The notes below the pieces were generated by a model, which ran no database searches, had not been told where the DNA came from, and saw only the letters and a program-made list of their open reading frames with translations. The position numbers and the translations under genes were made by a program. From Methylobacterium frigidaeris (lineage in GTDB: Bacteria; Pseudomonadota; Alphaproteobacteria; Rhizobiales; Beijerinckiaceae), in NCBI RefSeq assembly GCF_022179185.1, contig NZ_BPQJ01000011.1, positions 1-64,000 on the forward strand: 64,000 nucleotides of DNA, in the 5' to 3' direction. Positions 25,924-34,767 of the stretch are shown here, piece after piece. Position 1 is the stretch's first letter; every line of letters begins with the position of its first letter.

Positions 25924-26822
25924 GGCGTCTGCACCCCGCGCCGGTCGAGGAAGATCGCGTAGAGCGTGTGCGAGCCGCCAATGAACAGGCGGTTCTTGGT
26001 CGGGCCGCCGAAGGTGATGTTCGAGACCGGGTGCGGCACCAGGATCTTGCCCATCAGCTTGCCCTCCGGGCTGATGCAGTGAACCCCGTCTCCCGCACTC
26101 GACCAGACATTGCCGTCCTCGTCGACCCGCATCCCGTCGCAATAGCCCGGCTCGATCTTATGGAAGACGTCGCCACCGGAGAGCGCCCCGTCGGCCGCGA
26201 CATCGAAGACCCGGATGTACTGGCGCGGGTTGGGTTTCGACTGGTCGCCGGTCTCGGCGACGTAGAGCCGGCTTTCGTCGGGCGAGAAGGCGAGGCCGTT
26301 CGGCCCGTCGAAGTCGCCGGCCATCACCTGGATCTCGTTCGTCGCCGGATCGAAGCGGTAGAGGGCGGGCGGCTGCTCCGAGGCTTGCCGCCCGCCCTCG
26401 TAGTCGTTGGCGATGCCGTAGACCGGATCGCTGAACCAGATCGTGCCGTCGGACTTCACCACCACGTCGTTCGGCGAGTTCAAGCGCTTGCCGGCGTGAT
26501 GGGTGACGAGCGTCGTGACCGTGCCGTCGTGCTCGGTGCGGTACAGGCAGCGGCCGCGATGCGAGCAGGCGATCAGCCGGCCCTGGCGGTCGCGAGTCTG
26601 GCCGTTGGCGTAGTTCGAGGGCGCACGGTAAACCGAGAAGCCAGCGCCCTCGATCCAGCGCATGGTGCGGTTGCGCGGCAAGTCCTGGAACAGCAGGCAA
26701 TCGGCGTCGCCCATCCAGACCGGCCCTTCGATCCAGCGGAAGCCGGAGCCGAGTTCCTCCAGCGGCGCGTTGCCGAGGATGTAGTGCTTGAAGCGCTCGT
26801 CGTGGATCTCGAACCCGTTCAT
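25920..26822 (-). CDS. SMP-30/gluconolactonase family protein
   Basis: This 300-aa six-bladed beta-propeller hydrolase probably opens a sugar-derived or other lactone. Family motifs are GFRWIEGPVWMGD (metal Glu in the first blade), LNSPNDVVVKSDGTIWFSDPVYG (Asn and Asp ligands), FDGPNGLAFSPDESRLYVAET and YCDGMRVDEDGNVW. ATG 26822 is five bases after the cupin stop. Neighbouring DoxX, cupin and divergent GMC oxidoreductase genes suggest oxidation to a lactone followed by hydrolysis, which is inference. Confidence 0.9.
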   Translation of the reverse strand: MNGFEIHDERFKHYILGNAPLEELGSGFRWIEGPVWMGDADCLLFQDLPRNRTMRWIEGAGFSVYRAPSNYANGQTRDRQGRLIACSHRGRCLYRTEHDGTVTTLVTHHAGKRLNSPNDVVVKSDGTIWFSDPVYGIANDYEGGRQASEQPPALYRFDPATNEIQVMAGDFDGPNGLAFSPDESRLYVAETGDQSKPNPRQYIRVFDVAADGALSGGDVFHKIEPGYCDGMRVDEDGNVWSSAGDGVHCISPEGKLMGKILVPHPVSNITFGGPTKNRLFIGGSHTLYAIFLDRRGVQTP

Positions 26823-26826
26823 GGCG

Positions 26827-27273
26827 TCACCGGAACCGGCAGGCCGCCCCGGTGGTCGGGGGGGCATCGTATTGTACGATCATCAGCACCGCCGGCTCGT
26901 CGCCGACGGTGCCGGAGCGGTGGCCCTTCTTGCCGTCGATCTCGCGGACGTTCTGGTCCTCGCCGAAGGAGATCTCGCCCGGGCCCATCTCGACCCTCGT
27001 GCCGTCCATCGATTCGACGAACCAGCGGCCGGAGAGCGGGATGATCCATTGCGGCTTCGGGTTCGGGTGCCAGTCGCCGGTCCAGCCGACCGGCTGCACG
27101 GTCACGAACACGGTCGCGCCGTCATGGGTCTTCTGGCCCTGCCATTGCGGTGGGGCCGGCGGCGACATCGATTTCTGCTCGAACTCGGTGAAGGCGCACC
27201 GGGTCTGGTGGCTGATCCCGTCCGCGTCGGCCCAGAGGTGCCAGTAGGGGATGTTGGGCTTCTCGTCGCTCAT
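26827..27273 (-). CDS. Cupin domain protein
   Basis: A 148-aa single-domain cupin. The conserved core is WFVESMDGTRVEMGPGEISF followed by HRSGTVGDEPAVLMIVQYD. An N-terminal segment (MSDEKPNIPYWHLWADADG) contains several aromatic residues. The metal-binding His set is incomplete compared with typical cupins, so it may bind a ligand and not act as an enzyme. The ATG overlaps the DoxX gene stop by 4 bp and the stop is five bases from the SMP-30 start. Confidence 0.82.
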   Translation of the reverse strand: MSDEKPNIPYWHLWADADGISHQTRCAFTEFEQKSMSPPAPPQWQGQKTHDGATVFVTVQPVGWTGDWHPNPKPQWIIPLSGRWFVESMDGTRVEMGPGEISFGEDQNVREIDGKKGHRSGTVGDEPAVLMIVQYDAPPTTGAACRFR

Positions 27274-27740
27274 CGGGCGGTCTCGCTGATGCTGTAGGGA
27301 TTCGACGAGGCGAAGGGGTCGGAGAAGAAGGTCGCCACGGTGCTCGCCCCGGTGCCGAAGGTGACGAGCAGAAACCCACCGGCGAGCGCGAGGTTCTTCC
27401 AGAAATCCCAGAAAAGCTCGCGCCCCTTGCCGCCGGACCAGAAATCGCCCGGCTTCCAGAACTGCTTCCACAGGAGCGCCGTGACGCCGCAATAGCCAGC
27501 GAGCACGAAGGCGGCGAAGCGGTCGGCAATGCCGGTGAGGATGCCCAGCGACATCACGATCTCGACGAACAGGCCGATCAGGATCAGCACAGTGGCAGGG
27601 CCTGTGGAATGCACCGCCTGCCTGGCCTGGCCCACTGCACCGCGGAAATTCAGGATCTTGTCGAGCGCGCTGAACGGCAGGAACAGCAGCACCAGGAGGA
27701 GCCTGACACCGAACGCGACCGCGATGCTGAAGCTGGCCAT
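27270..27740 (-). CDS. DoxX-like membrane protein
   Basis: The 156-aa product has four hydrophobic helices, starting FGVRLLLVLLFLPFSALDKI and including ILIGLFVEIVMSLGILTGIA and AFVLAGYCGVTALLW. This matches the DoxX family of quinone-linked or redox-associated inner-membrane proteins. It heads the minus-strand cluster; the 146-bp gap to the divergent GMC gene must hold both promoters. Confidence 0.82.
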   Translation of the reverse strand: MASFSIAVAFGVRLLLVLLFLPFSALDKILNFRGAVGQARQAVHSTGPATVLILIGLFVEIVMSLGILTGIADRFAAFVLAGYCGVTALLWKQFWKPGDFWSGGKGRELFWDFWKNLALAGGFLLVTFGTGASTVATFFSDPFASSNPYSISETAR

Positions 27741-27886
27741 CGACCCGAGAACCCCGCTGCCTTGTGCGCTTGCGAAAAGCTAACTGGGGCGGATCGACGT
27801 TCGCGCCAGCCCCGCCATATGCCCTCGCACGGCCAGGGGGCTCTGCGTCATCCCGCGGCTTAATCGTCAGAGGAGAAGCACCGCCG

Positions 27887-29458
27887 ATGAGCGAGAACCG
27901 GCATTACGACGTCGTCATCATCGGCTCGGGCCCGGGCGGCGGCACCATGGCGTGGCGGCTGGCCCAGACCGGCAAGCGCATCCTGCTGCTCGAGCGCGGC
28001 GATTACCTGCCGCGCGAGCGGGAGAACTGGGACAGCCAGGCGGTCTTCGTCGATGCCCGCTATCAGGCGCCGGAGACATGGTACGGCGCCGACGGCTCCA
28101 GCTTCCATCCCGGCCTGCACTATTTCGTCGGCGGCAACAGCAAGGTCTACGGCTCGGTCCTGCTCCGCCTGCGCGAGAAGGACTTTTACGAGATTCGCCA
28201 CCCGGACGGGATCGCGCCGGAATGGCCGGTCAAGTACGACGTGTTCGAGCCCTACTACCAGGCGGCGGAGGAACTCTACTACGTCCACGGCCTGCGCGGC
28301 GAGGATCCGACCGAGCCGCCGTCCTCCAAGCCCTACGCCTATCCGCCGATCACCCACGAGCCGCGGATCCAGGAGCTGTTCGACGGGCTGAAGCGGGAGG
28401 GGCACCACCCGTTCCACCTGCCGGTCGGCGTGCGCCTTGAGGAGCGCGATGGCAAGCCGCTGCCGCACTCGGCCTGCATCCGCTGCGACGCCTTCGACGG
28501 TTACCCCTGCATCACCAACGGCAAGGCCGATGCGCAGATCGCCTGCGTCGACCCGGCTTTGGCGGCGCATCCGAACCTCACCCTGATGACCAGGGCCTAC
28601 GTCGACCGGCTGCTGACCGACCCGGCCGGGCGGACGGTCACCGGCGTCGAGGTCAAGCGCGGCAGCGCGACCGAGACGTTCACCGGCGACATCGTGGTGG
28701 TGGCCTGCGGCGCCCTGTCCTCGGCACTGCTCCTGCTGCGCTCGGGCAACGACGCCCATCCGCACGGGTTGGCGAACCGCTCAGGCCAGGTCGGCCGCAA
28801 CTACATGCGGCACAACAACGCGACGGTGCTCGCCATCTCGCGCACCCCGAACCCGACCAAGTTCCAGAAGACCCTCGGCCTCAACGACTTCTACTTCGGC
28901 GCCGACGACTGGGAGTTCCCCCTCGGCCACATCCAGATGGTCGGCAAGTCGGACGGGGTCCAGATCCACGGCGAGGGCCTGCCCGGCTTCCTGCAATGGT
29001 TCCCGGAAAAGCCGTTCGACTGGATCGCCAGGCACTCCCTCGATTTCTGGCTCACCACGGAGGACCTGCCGATTCCGGAGAACCGGATCTTCTACGACGG
29101 GGGCAAGGTGCGGCTCGACCTCAAGCAGACCAACGAGGAGGCCCTGCACCGGCTCAAGGCCAAGCTGCGCGATCTCTGCGCGAGGCTCGACATCCACCCG
29201 CACCTGTTCGACCGCTCGCTCTATCTCGGCAAGGACGTGCCGATCGGCGGCACCGCGCACCAGGCCGGCACGCTCCGCTTCGGAACAGACCCGGCGACCT
29301 CGGTCCTCGACCTCGACTGCAAGGCGCACGAGCTCGACAACCTCTACGTGACCGACGCGAGCTTCTTCCCGTCTATCGGCGCCGTGAACCCGACGCTGAC
29401 GATCATCGCCAACTCGCTCAGGGTCGCGGATCACATCATCGGGCGGTTGGGGGCATGA
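27887..29458 (+). CDS. GMC family FAD-dependent oxidoreductase
   Basis: This 523-aa flavoprotein resembles the choline/glucose/gluconate dehydrogenase group. The Rossmann FAD motif is DVVIIGSGPGGGTMAWRL (8-25). A second FAD segment is HYFVGGNSKVYGSVLLRLR. The active-site pair is likely His in GGTAHQAGTLRFG and Asn in GAVNPTLTIIAN. A Cys-rich part (ACIRCDAFDGYPC) is like that of membrane-linked sugar dehydrogenases that pass electrons onward. AGGAG lies about 12 bases before ATG 27887. The frame is open further upstream, but that part overlaps the promoter gap. The substrate is not determinable from sequence alone. Confidence 0.9.
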   Translation: MSENRHYDVVIIGSGPGGGTMAWRLAQTGKRILLLERGDYLPRERENWDSQAVFVDARYQAPETWYGADGSSFHPGLHYFVGGNSKVYGSVLLRLREKDFYEIRHPDGIAPEWPVKYDVFEPYYQAAEELYYVHGLRGEDPTEPPSSKPYAYPPITHEPRIQELFDGLKREGHHPFHLPVGVRLEERDGKPLPHSACIRCDAFDGYPCITNGKADAQIACVDPALAAHPNLTLMTRAYVDRLLTDPAGRTVTGVEVKRGSATETFTGDIVVVACGALSSALLLLRSGNDAHPHGLANRSGQVGRNYMRHNNATVLAISRTPNPTKFQKTLGLNDFYFGADDWEFPLGHIQMVGKSDGVQIHGEGLPGFLQWFPEKPFDWIARHSLDFWLTTEDLPIPENRIFYDGGKVRLDLKQTNEEALHRLKAKLRDLCARLDIHPHLFDRSLYLGKDVPIGGTAHQAGTLRFGTDPATSVLDLDCKAHELDNLYVTDASFFPSIGAVNPTLTIIANSLRVADHIIGRLGA

Positions 29459-29475
29459 AACTCTCAAACCCTTCC

Positions 29476-29497
29476 CGGATCTCCTTCCGCTGACGCT
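29476..29497 (-). repeat. Copy 3 of the dispersed 22-bp repeat (inverted)
   Basis: CGGATCTCCTTCCGCTGACGCT is the exact reverse complement of the copy at 13010-13031. It lies 17 bp after the GMC stop codon. Confidence 0.75.
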
Positions 29498-29620
29498 ACA
29501 GTTGTCCGGGGAAGGGGCGGGGGGCTGGGGATCGGGATGTGCAAGGCGGCGCGTGTCCCACGCATAGGTCTCGCTCACGCTTCCAGGCTATGACGGGACC
29601 GCCCCCTGAAGGAGCCCCCG

Positions 29621-30904
29621 ATGCCCCTGGACCCCACCCTCCGCGACCGCATCATCACGGCCGTCGCCGACGGTTTTCCCGACCAGATCGCCCACACCCA
29701 GGCGCTGATCCGCTTCCCATCGACCCGCGGGCAGGAGCAGGCGATCCAGGATTTCGTGTTCCGCAGCTTCCGCGACCGCGGCTACGCCATGGACCGCTTC
29801 GCCATGGACCGCGAGCAGATCGAGGCGCATCCGGGCGGGGCGACAGTCAGCGTCGAGCATTCCGAGGCGCCGATCGTCGTCGGCATCCACCGGCCGCGGG
29901 AGGAGAAGGGGCGCTCGCTGATCCTCCAGGCCCATGTCGACGTGGTGCCGGCCGGCCCCGCCGACCTCTGGACCCACCCGCCCTTCGAACCGGTGGTCGA
30001 GGGCGACTGGCTGTACGGCCGCGGCGGCGCCGACATGAAGGCCGGGCACGCCGCCAACCTGTTCGCTCTCGACGCGCTGCGGCGCATCGGGCTCCAGCCT
30101 GCCGCCACCGTGACGCTCCAATCGGTGGTGGAAGAAGAATCGACCGGCAACGGCGCCCTGATGACGCACCTGCGCGGCTACCGCGCCGACGCGGTGCTGA
30201 TTCCCGAGCCCGAGGAGGAGATGCTGGTGCGCGCCAATACCGGCGTGCTGTGGTTCCGGGTCGAGGTCCGGGGTCGGCCGGTCCACGTCCGCGAGATGGG
30301 GACGGGGGCCAATGCCATCGACGCCGCCTACCGGGTGATCGGCGCGCTGCGCGGGCTCGAGGCGCGCTGGAACGAGGACAAGGCCGGCCGCCCGCATTTC
30401 GAGGGCGAGGCGCACCCGATCAACCTCAATATCGGGCGCATCGAGGGCGGCGACTGGGCCTCCTCGGTGCCGGCCTGGTGCCGGATCGACTGCCGCATCG
30501 CGATCTATCCGGGCACGAGCGCGGCGGAGGCGGCCCGCGAGATCGAGGCGGCGGTGGCGACCTTCGCCCGCGACGACGCGTTCCTGTCGAACAGCCCGCC
30601 GCAGGTCACCTTCCACGGCTTCTTCGCCGAGGGCTACGTGCTCGACGAGGGCTCGGAGGCCGAGGCCGTGCTCGGCCGGGCGCACGAGGCGGCGACGGGC
30701 GGCGCGCTCAAGAGCTTCATGACCGCCGGCTACCTCGATACCCGGGTCCACGCCCTCTACGACCGGGTGCCGGCGCTCTGCTACGGGCCGAAGAGCGAGA
30801 ACATCCACGGCTTCGACGAGCGGGTCAGCCTCGCCTCGCTGAAGCGCATCACCACCGCAATGGCGTTGTTCGTCGCCGAGTGGTGCGGCACCGAACCCGT
30901 CTGA
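29621..30904 (+). CDS. M20 family metallopeptidase (ArgE/DapE/ACY1 type)
   Basis: This 427-aa two-zinc amidohydrolase removes acyl groups or splits small peptides or amides. The metal ligands appear as His in ILQAHVDVVP, Asp in YGRGGADMKAGHA, Glu-Glu in SVVEEESTGNG, Asp/Glu in LIPEPEEEML and a C-terminal His in SENIHGFDERV. A dimerisation domain sits in between (about 210-320). The start ATG 29621 has GAAGGAG eight bases upstream. It is related to acetylornithine deacetylase, but long N-terminal differences argue against calling it argE. The true substrate is unknown. Confidence 0.88.
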   Translation: MPLDPTLRDRIITAVADGFPDQIAHTQALIRFPSTRGQEQAIQDFVFRSFRDRGYAMDRFAMDREQIEAHPGGATVSVEHSEAPIVVGIHRPREEKGRSLILQAHVDVVPAGPADLWTHPPFEPVVEGDWLYGRGGADMKAGHAANLFALDALRRIGLQPAATVTLQSVVEEESTGNGALMTHLRGYRADAVLIPEPEEEMLVRANTGVLWFRVEVRGRPVHVREMGTGANAIDAAYRVIGALRGLEARWNEDKAGRPHFEGEAHPINLNIGRIEGGDWASSVPAWCRIDCRIAIYPGTSAAEAAREIEAAVATFARDDAFLSNSPPQVTFHGFFAEGYVLDEGSEAEAVLGRAHEAATGGALKSFMTAGYLDTRVHALYDRVPALCYGPKSENIHGFDERVSLASLKRITTAMALFVAEWCGTEPV

Positions 30905-30935
30905 AGGGGCGGGCCCTCGCGGGCCCGCGGCCTCG

Positions 30936-31304
30936 TCAATCGAAGCTGCGCTTCGCGCCAGACCCGCCGAGGCTGATCTTGCGGGTCTGGGGCGCCGTCG
31001 GGGCGGCCTGGACGGGCTTGGGCGGCGGCAGGTGAGCCTGGCCGTGAACCACGGCGCCGATCTCGCCGAGCGCCTTCACCAGGTCGTCCTTGCCGCAGGT
31101 GCGGGCGACGGTGAGGCCGAGCTTGTGGGTGTGGCTCTTGGCGTAGAGGTAGCCCGCGAGCTTGGCGCGGGTCTGCACCGGCAGGGCGTTCAGAAGGTCC
31201 GGCAGGTCCTCCGGCTCGGCCCGGTAGATCTCCCCGAGGGTCGCGAGGGGAACCGGGCAGTCGCGGTCGGCTTCGGCGCCGCTGGTGGGGTGGCCCTGGA
31301 TCAT
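30936..31304 (-). CDS. Hypothetical protein
   Basis: A 122-aa soluble protein. The central part (LGEIYRAEPEDLPDLLNALP, then TRAKLAGYLYAKSHTHKLGL and DDLVKALGEIGAVV) is predicted helical. The tail is Pro/Ala-rich and ends in SGAKRSFD. I recognise no family. It is convergent with the M20 gene and divergent from the thioesterase gene. Confidence 0.65.
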   Translation of the reverse strand: MIQGHPTSGAEADRDCPVPLATLGEIYRAEPEDLPDLLNALPVQTRAKLAGYLYAKSHTHKLGLTVARTCGKDDLVKALGEIGAVVHGQAHLPPPKPVQAAPTAPQTRKISLGGSGAKRSFD

Positions 31305-31451
31305 GATGCGTCCTCCGGCTGATGGCGTGCCGCCGAAACTAGGGCCGTCCGCGGAATGAAGAAACCGCGGGTCGTCGAATCGGGGCGCTCGCGCTCCGGC
31401 GCCTCGATGCCCTATGCTCGCGCGGGAGACCAGGGGGAAGCGCGGGGCATC

Positions 31452-31874
31452 ATGACCAGGGACGCGACGACCGACGAGGCGGCACGGCCGCAGGGCGATC
31501 TCACGGTGCGCACCATCGCCATGCCGGCCGACACCAACGCCAACGGCGACATCTTCGGCGGCTGGGTGATGTCGCAGATGGACCAGGCCGGCGGCATCGC
31601 CGGGGTCGAGCGGGCGCAGGGGCGCGTCGTCACGGTGGCGGTCGACGGCATGACCTTCCTGCGGCCGGTGCGGGTCGGCGACGTGCTCTGCGTCTACACC
31701 CAGGTGGTCGGCACCGGCCGCACCTCGATGCGGATCCAGATCGAGGCCTGGGCCCGGCGCTTCCGCACACAGACCCGCGAGAAGGTGACGGTCGGCGTGT
31801 TCACCTTCGTGGCGATCGACGACGAGGGCCGCCCGCGCCCGATCCCGCCGGCAGCGCCGGGCCTCTCGCCGTGA
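31452..31874 (+). CDS. Acyl-CoA thioesterase (hot-dog fold, YciA-like)
   Basis: The 140-aa protein hydrolyses acyl-CoA thioesters. The signature is MPADTNANGDIFGGWVMSQMDQAG, where Asn/Asp and Gly form the active site of YciA/BFIT-type thioesterases, followed by VAVDGMTFLRPVRVGDVL. Length is close to YciA (132 aa). I chose ATG 31452, with a GGGGAAG ribosome site, over an earlier ATG at 31356. Its TGA overlaps the GTG of the next gene by 4 bp. Confidence 0.9.
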   Translation: MTRDATTDEAARPQGDLTVRTIAMPADTNANGDIFGGWVMSQMDQAGGIAGVERAQGRVVTVAVDGMTFLRPVRVGDVLCVYTQVVGTGRTSMRIQIEAWARRFRTQTREKVTVGVFTFVAIDDEGRPRPIPPAAPGLSP

Positions 31875-32182
31875 GCCTCGCTCACGCCGATCCGGAGACC
31901 TTCGCCTGCCAGGAATGCGGAGCCTGCTGCGCCTATTCGGCCGAGTGGCCCCGGTTCAGCATCGAGGACGATGCCGACATCGCCCGGATTCCGGAGATCT
32001 ACGTCGACGATCCGGCCGGGCGGATGCGCTGCGAGGGCGAAAGGTGCTCCGCCCTCGAGGGCCGCGTTGGGGAGCGCGTGGCGTGCAAGGTCTACGCCGT
32101 GCGCCCCGAGGTCTGCCGCACCTGCGAGCCCGGCGACCCGGAATGCCTGATCGCCCGGCGGCATCACGGCCTGCCGGTCTAG
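31871..32182 (+). CDS. YkgJ family cysteine-cluster protein
   Basis: A 103-aa protein with eight cysteines arranged CQECGACC, then single Cys at CEGERC, and CKVYAVRPEVCRTCEPGD, as in the YkgJ/UPF0153 family thought to bind zinc or an iron-sulfur centre. No function is established. GTG start overlaps the thioesterase stop by 4 bp, so the two are coupled. It is followed by hemW after 48 bp. Confidence 0.85.
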   Translation: MSLAHADPETFACQECGACCAYSAEWPRFSIEDDADIARIPEIYVDDPAGRMRCEGERCSALEGRVGERVACKVYAVRPEVCRTCEPGDPECLIARRHHGLPV

Positions 32183-32230
32183 GCGCCGCAGCCCCTTGCG
32201 CCGCGGGCCCAAGGCCGGCACATCCTCCGC

Positions 32231-33394
32231 ATGATTGATCATCCGACCCGGGACGTCGGCTTCGGGGTCTACCTGCACTGGCCCTTCTGCGCCGCGAAGT
32301 GCCCCTATTGCGACTTCAACAGCCATGTCCGCCACGGGCGCCTCGACCAGGTGCGGTGGCGGGCCGCCTTCGCGCGGGAGATCGCCCACGCGGCCGCCCT
32401 CGCGCCGGGGCGGATCGTCACCAGCGTCTTCCTCGGCGGCGGCACGCCCTCGCTGATGGAGCCGGCGACGGTGGGAGCGCTCCTCGACGCGGTGGCGGGC
32501 GCCTGGAGCGTGTCGCCCGACGTCGAGGTGACGCTGGAGGCCAACCCGACCAGCGTCGAGGCCGGCCGTTTCCGCGATTACCGGGCAGCGGGGGTCAACC
32601 GCGTCTCGCTCGGCGTCCAGGCCCTCGACGATGCCTCGCTGAAGAAGCTCGGCCGGCTGCACAGCACCGAGGAGGCGATGCGGGCGGTCGAGACCGCCGC
32701 CGCCCATTTCGAGCGCACCTCCTTCGACCTGATCTACGCCCGCCCCGGGCAGACGCCGGAGGCCTGGGCGGCGGAGCTGCGCGAGGCGATCGCCCGGGCG
32801 GCGGAGCACCTCTCGCTCTACCAGCTCACCATCGAGGAGGGGACGCCGTTCTACGGGCTGGCCGCCGCCGGCAAGCTCACCGTGCCGGACGACGACACGG
32901 CGCGCGCGCTCTACGACGTGACCCAGGACGTCTGCGCCGGCGCCGGCCTGCCGGCCTACGAGATCTCCAACCACGCTCGGCCCGGGGCCGAATCGCGCCA
33001 CAACCTGCTCTACTGGCGCTACGGCGAGTACGCGGGCATCGGCCCCGGCGCCCATGGCCGCCTCGTCTTCCCTGAGGGCCGCGCCGGCACCACGACGGAG
33101 CGTAACCCGGAGGCCTGGCTCGCCCGGGCCGAGGGCGAGGGCCATGGCATCATCGAGACGGAGCGTCTCAGCCCCGGCGATCAGGCCGACGAGTTCCTGA
33201 TGATGGGCCTGCGCCTGCGCGAGGGCATCGATCCCGCCCGCTACGCGGCGCTGGCGGGCCGGCCCCTCGATCCGGACCGCGTCGCCGGGCTGGTCGCGGC
33301 TGGTCTCGTCGCGCGAACGACGGACGGCCGCCTCGCCGCGACGCCGAAGGGCGCGCCGGTGCTCAACGCCGTGGTGGCCGAGATCGCGGCGTGA
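32231..33394 (+). CDS. hemW: Radical SAM haem chaperone HemW
   Basis: HemW (387 aa) binds haem and an iron-sulfur cluster and delivers haem to target proteins; it was earlier labelled coproporphyrinogen III oxidase-like. The cluster cysteines are Cys20, Cys24 and Cys27 (WPFCAAKCPYCDFN), followed by VFLGGGTPSLM and EANPTSVEAG. It lacks the N-terminal part of true HemN. C-terminal HemN-like domain is present (GDQADEFLMMGLRLREG). It ends one base from the convergent lipoprotein gene. Family call is strong. Confidence 0.93.
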   Translation: MIDHPTRDVGFGVYLHWPFCAAKCPYCDFNSHVRHGRLDQVRWRAAFAREIAHAAALAPGRIVTSVFLGGGTPSLMEPATVGALLDAVAGAWSVSPDVEVTLEANPTSVEAGRFRDYRAAGVNRVSLGVQALDDASLKKLGRLHSTEEAMRAVETAAAHFERTSFDLIYARPGQTPEAWAAELREAIARAAEHLSLYQLTIEEGTPFYGLAAAGKLTVPDDDTARALYDVTQDVCAGAGLPAYEISNHARPGAESRHNLLYWRYGEYAGIGPGAHGRLVFPEGRAGTTTERNPEAWLARAEGEGHGIIETERLSPGDQADEFLMMGLRLREGIDPARYAALAGRPLDPDRVAGLVAAGLVARTTDGRLAATPKGAPVLNAVVAEIAA

Positions 33395-33395
33395 C

Positions 33396-34604
33396 TTAAG
33401 TTCCCGACGGCCCGAGCGCCCGGGGCGCCGGGCTGACGATCGTCGTGCCGCCCCCGCGGATCTCGAACACCGCCAGCGTGCGGTCGCTGGTGCCCTCCGG
33501 GCGGAACCGGAAGGTGCCGTCGATCCCGGCGAAGCCCGAGGGGTTGGTGAGCGTCGTGTCGGCGAAACGCTGCGACCCGTATTGCCGGTTGAGCGCCGCG
33601 GCGAGGGACACGGCGTCGTAGGAGAGCGTCGCGACCCGCACCGGATCCGAGCCGAACCGGGCCCGGTAGCGCTGGCTGAAGCCGGTGAAGCCCGCCGGAT
33701 CGGCGGCGGCGAACCAGCCGCCCTGGAAGGCCGGCAGCGCGAAGACCCGCGGGTCGTTCCACACCGCGGTGCCGACCGGCTTGACCCGGGCCGGGCTGAA
33801 GCCGGCGCGGGTGAGAGCCGGGGCGGCGGCGCTCAGGCCCTCCGGCGTGTCGGGCAGGAACAGCGCGTCGGCCTGCGGCGTCGGGCCGGAGATCAGCGGG
33901 GCGAGGCGCCCGACCGAGGCGGCGGGGTTGCCGGCCGGGTAGCGCTCGATAGCCACGACGCGGCCGCCGCGGCGGGCTACCGCCTCGCGGAACTGCGCCT
34001 CGACGACGTTCCCGTAGACCGTATCGGGAATCAGCGCCGCGAAGGAGCGCCGCCCGGCCGCCGTGGTCTCGTCGATGATGCGGTCGACCTCGGTCTGCGG
34101 CAGGAAGCTGAGGAGGTATACGCCGCGCGCCGCGACGCTGGCATCGGTCGAGAAGGCGATCACCGGCTTGCCGGTGGGCCGCACCGTGGCGGCGGCCGAC
34201 TGCACGGTGGCGGAGAAGAGCGGGCCGATCACCAGCTCCGCCCCCTCCGCGAGCGCCGCGGCCGCAGCCTCCCGGGCGCCGTCCGGCGTGCTGCGGTCGT
34301 CCTTCACCAGGATTCTCAGGTCGGGGCTCTGCGATTCCTGCAGCGCGAGGTCGGCGGCGTTGCGCAAGGCCGCACCCACGGAAGCGCCGGGGCCCGAGAG
34401 CGGCAGGATCAGCGCGACCTTGACGCTGCCCGTGCCGAGCGTCGTCCCGTCGCCCGCCGGGACGGCCGGCGTCTCGACCGGCGCCGTGCGAGTAGCGACG
34501 ACCGGGCTGTCGACCCCGCCGCAGGCGGCGAGCACTGACAGGCCGGCGAGCACGACGGCGCTCCGCCCGAAACGCCTCAGAGTGTCGAGGCCGATGCCCC
34601 CCAT
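33396..34604 (-). CDS. LpoA-like penicillin-binding protein activator lipoprotein
   Basis: The 402-aa precursor has a lipobox (LSVLAACGG, cleaved before Cys about 29). The mature part is a periplasmic-binding-protein type 1 fold (VALILPLSGPGASVGAALRNAA, ELVIGPLFSATV, IAFSTDASVA, FAALIPDTVYGN), as in LpoA and ABC amino-acid binding proteins. Position directly upstream of and divergent from rsmI is the usual place for this family in proteobacteria. In E. coli, LpoA activates PBP1a; the partner here is inferred. Confidence 0.88.
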   Translation of the reverse strand: MGGIGLDTLRRFGRSAVVLAGLSVLAACGGVDSPVVATRTAPVETPAVPAGDGTTLGTGSVKVALILPLSGPGASVGAALRNAADLALQESQSPDLRILVKDDRSTPDGAREAAAAALAEGAELVIGPLFSATVQSAAATVRPTGKPVIAFSTDASVAARGVYLLSFLPQTEVDRIIDETTAAGRRSFAALIPDTVYGNVVEAQFREAVARRGGRVVAIERYPAGNPAASVGRLAPLISGPTPQADALFLPDTPEGLSAAAPALTRAGFSPARVKPVGTAVWNDPRVFALPAFQGGWFAAADPAGFTGFSQRYRARFGSDPVRVATLSYDAVSLAAALNRQYGSQRFADTTLTNPSGFAGIDGTFRFRPEGTSDRTLAVFEIRGGGTTIVSPAPRALGPSGT

Positions 34605-34767
34605 CGCCCGCTCCCCCGGTCCGGCTCCCGCGCGCCGCGAATCGGCGACGGCAACCTAGCAGCAACATCCGTGCCCGGTGCATAAAGTCTGCCGGTGAAA
34701 AGTAAACGACCGCTCCTGTCCGCCTCGCCATGGCGCGGTGTGGCCGGGCCGTGGCAGTGTGGCGGCG

